Below, piece after piece: positions 63,110-64,000 of a stretch of 64,000 nucleotides of DNA. The notes under the pieces were generated by a model. The model did not search any database, was not told the origin of the DNA, and worked only from the letters and a program-made list of their open reading frames with translations. Within the stretch, counting starts at the first letter, position 1. Each line of letters starts with the position of its first letter. The DNA comes from Methanobacterium sp. (lineage in GTDB: Archaea > Methanobacteriota > Methanobacteria > Methanobacteriales > Methanobacteriaceae), in assembly GCF_038562635.1 (NCBI RefSeq), contig NZ_JBCFBO010000001.1, positions 2,272,643-2,336,642 on the forward strand, read 5' to 3'. Both the position numbers and the translations under genes were made by a program.

Positions 63110-63457
63110 ATGAATCTTTTAAACATGTCATGTTTTAAAATATTCAACCGTGAAAATGAGGATGAAAAAGATATATCTTCAATGTTTAAAGAGTTCTGTG
63201 GGAATTGCAATATAGAAATGCCCATATGGGATAAGGTAGTTGCAAAACCGATTAAAGCAGCGGATAGAACTATCTATCCGATAATTGATGTTGTGACTGT
63301 AGGAAATAATATGCCTGCTTTTATGGGAGTAGAAATTTTTCCAGTTGCACTGGTTATTGAAGAGTCTGGAGAAAAATATGCTGTTTCAATTACTGGAGAA
63401 GAAATTAATTCTGATGAACTTGTAGATATGGTCTTTAAAGAGAATAAAAAACAGTAA
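63110..63457 (+). CDS. small protein distantly similar to GerW
   Basis: 115 aa. The middle, VVAKPIKAADRTIYPIIDVVTVGN, and the later IFPVALVIEESGEKYAVSI parallel the GerW blocks GETMEVDDKVIIPLTKIG and TPLSVIVAFKD of the gene two places upstream, but the Gly-rich loop is missing. I suggest a diverged GerW-like partner. It begins directly at the DUF2953 stop, so the three genes form one translationally linked operon. Confidence 0.65.
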   Translation: MNLLNMSCFKIFNRENEDEKDISSMFKEFCGNCNIEMPIWDKVVAKPIKAADRTIYPIIDVVTVGNNMPAFMGVEIFPVALVIEESGEKYAVSITGEEINSDELVDMVFKENKKQ

Positions 63458-63509
63458 TTATAATCTATTTTATAATTTAAAAAAATAAATGGTTAATTTA
63501 CCTTAAAAA

Positions 63510-64000
63510 TTAAATTTCGTTATCTTCTTCTTCGATAATTTCGGAAGAGCCAAGATCTTCCTTTACTATATTTAAAACGGTTTGGGTATATGTTCTCTGT
63601 ACATCTGGCTCTTTTAGGAGTTCTTTTATGAACGCATCAAGTTCGGTCGTATCTCTGAATTTAGCTATTAATATGGCATCATATTCGCCAGTAACATCGT
63701 ATATACCAAGTACATTTTTGTTATAGGCTGTTTTATCTTCCCAATTTCGTAAAACTCCGCCTTTGACTTTAACGCCAATTACAGTAGTTAATTTATATCC
63801 AACTTTAGAGTGATCTAGAAGTGGAACAAATTTTTTAATGATTCCTGTTTTTGTAAATTTATCAACTCTGTTGTGAACTGTACCTACGGATATGTCTAAT
63901 TCACGTGAGATCTTCCTGTAAGACATTCTTCCGTCTTCATTTAATAAGTTAAGAATTTTCCTGTCAATTTCATCTAGTTTGGTTGGTCCCTCGTCATCTC
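63510..64000 (-). CDS. Lrp/AsnC family transcriptional regulator, 5' end outside the window
   Basis: At least 163 aa are present. The HTH is LDEIDRKILNLLNEDG, SYRKISRELDISVGTVHNRV; the C-terminal RAM domain has IGVKVKGGV, YDVTGEYDAILIAKF and TYTQTVLNIVKED. An acidic tail (SSEIIEEEDNEI) follows. Upstream of the internal ATG at 63926 the frame stays open and conserved to the edge of the window, so the true start lies beyond 64000. Such proteins sense amino acids and control metabolism; the target is unknown. Confidence 0.92.
   Translation of the reverse strand, partial: DDEGPTKLDEIDRKILNLLNEDGRMSYRKISRELDISVGTVHNRVDKFTKTGIIKKFVPLLDHSKVGYKLTTVIGVKVKGGVLRNWEDKTAYNKNVLGIYDVTGEYDAILIAKFRDTTELDAFIKELLKEPDVQRTYTQTVLNIVKEDLGSSEIIEEEDNEI

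Overview
The window is a low-GC archaeal chromosome segment from a hydrogenotrophic methanogen, most likely Methanobacterium or a close relative in Methanobacteriales. The evidence is ftr, a nearly complete energy-converting hydrogenase B operon (ehbA to ehbP), the coenzyme F420 gene cofG, the methanopterin gene mptA, archaeal TATA boxes, GGTGAT/GGAGG ribosome binding sites and an intron-containing tRNA-Trp.

Layout. 1-1045: end of a broken metallophosphoesterase, a small coiled-coil gene and a TetR operator region. 1046-8514: a TetR-controlled operon with a pyruvyl-transferase-like protein, a reductase/adenylate-forming-ligase fusion, a Cys-rich small protein, a GMC-type oxidoreductase with a ferredoxin-like Cys motif and an iron-sulfur flavoprotein; three junctions are 4-nt ATGA overlaps. 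8584-16033: a flavin and Fe-S redox island (PadR regulator, CMD protein, a 30-residue Cys peptide, flavin reductase remnant, two nitroreductases, EFR1 ferredoxin, old-yellow-enzyme, two iron-sulfur flavoproteins). 16210-25721: the ehb operon on the minus strand. 25934-34305: a membrane hydrolase, aspartoacylase family, argG, a GH26-like lipoprotein, a BofA-like protein, Nnr, a potassium channel with three C-terminal repeats and a zinc ribbon protein. 34324-36540: a protein with a phage-head-like domain, ftr, and an array of short hairpins. 36741-43865: an interrupted histidine kinase, a flippase-like protein, a broken phosphoesterase, TRAM protein, slipin, TrkA and a FilR1-type regulator. 44151-50130: MBL hydrolase, tRNA-Trp and tRNA-Cys, a candidate small RNA, two Hsp20 genes, a nitroreductase pseudogene and a frameshifted DUF2207 protein. 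50153-61461: proC, methyltransferase, GNAT, receiver protein, cofG, mptA, HDAC-like protein, HIT protein, MFS exporter and UbiA prenyltransferase. 61839-64000: hairpins, three genes related to the bacterial GerW/DUF2953 spore-protein pair, and an Lrp/AsnC regulator leaving the window.

How they work together. Ehb probably uses the ion gradient to reduce ferredoxin for anabolism, and Ftr, CofG and MptA supply core methanogenesis and its cofactors. The first 16 kb is accessory: two locally regulated blocks (TetR and PadR, each with recognisable palindromic operators) encode many FMN/FAD and Fe-S proteins, plausibly for redox or xenobiotic stress and, in the first block, for carboxylate activation and reduction. 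The most unusual structures are the hairpin array at 36320-36540, the reductase-ligase operon, the PadR palindromes with their Cys peptide, the triplicated channel domain and a candidate small RNA near 45470. At least five genes are broken by single-base frameshifts or in-frame TAG codons, several at homopolymers, so either sequence error or active gene decay must be considered.
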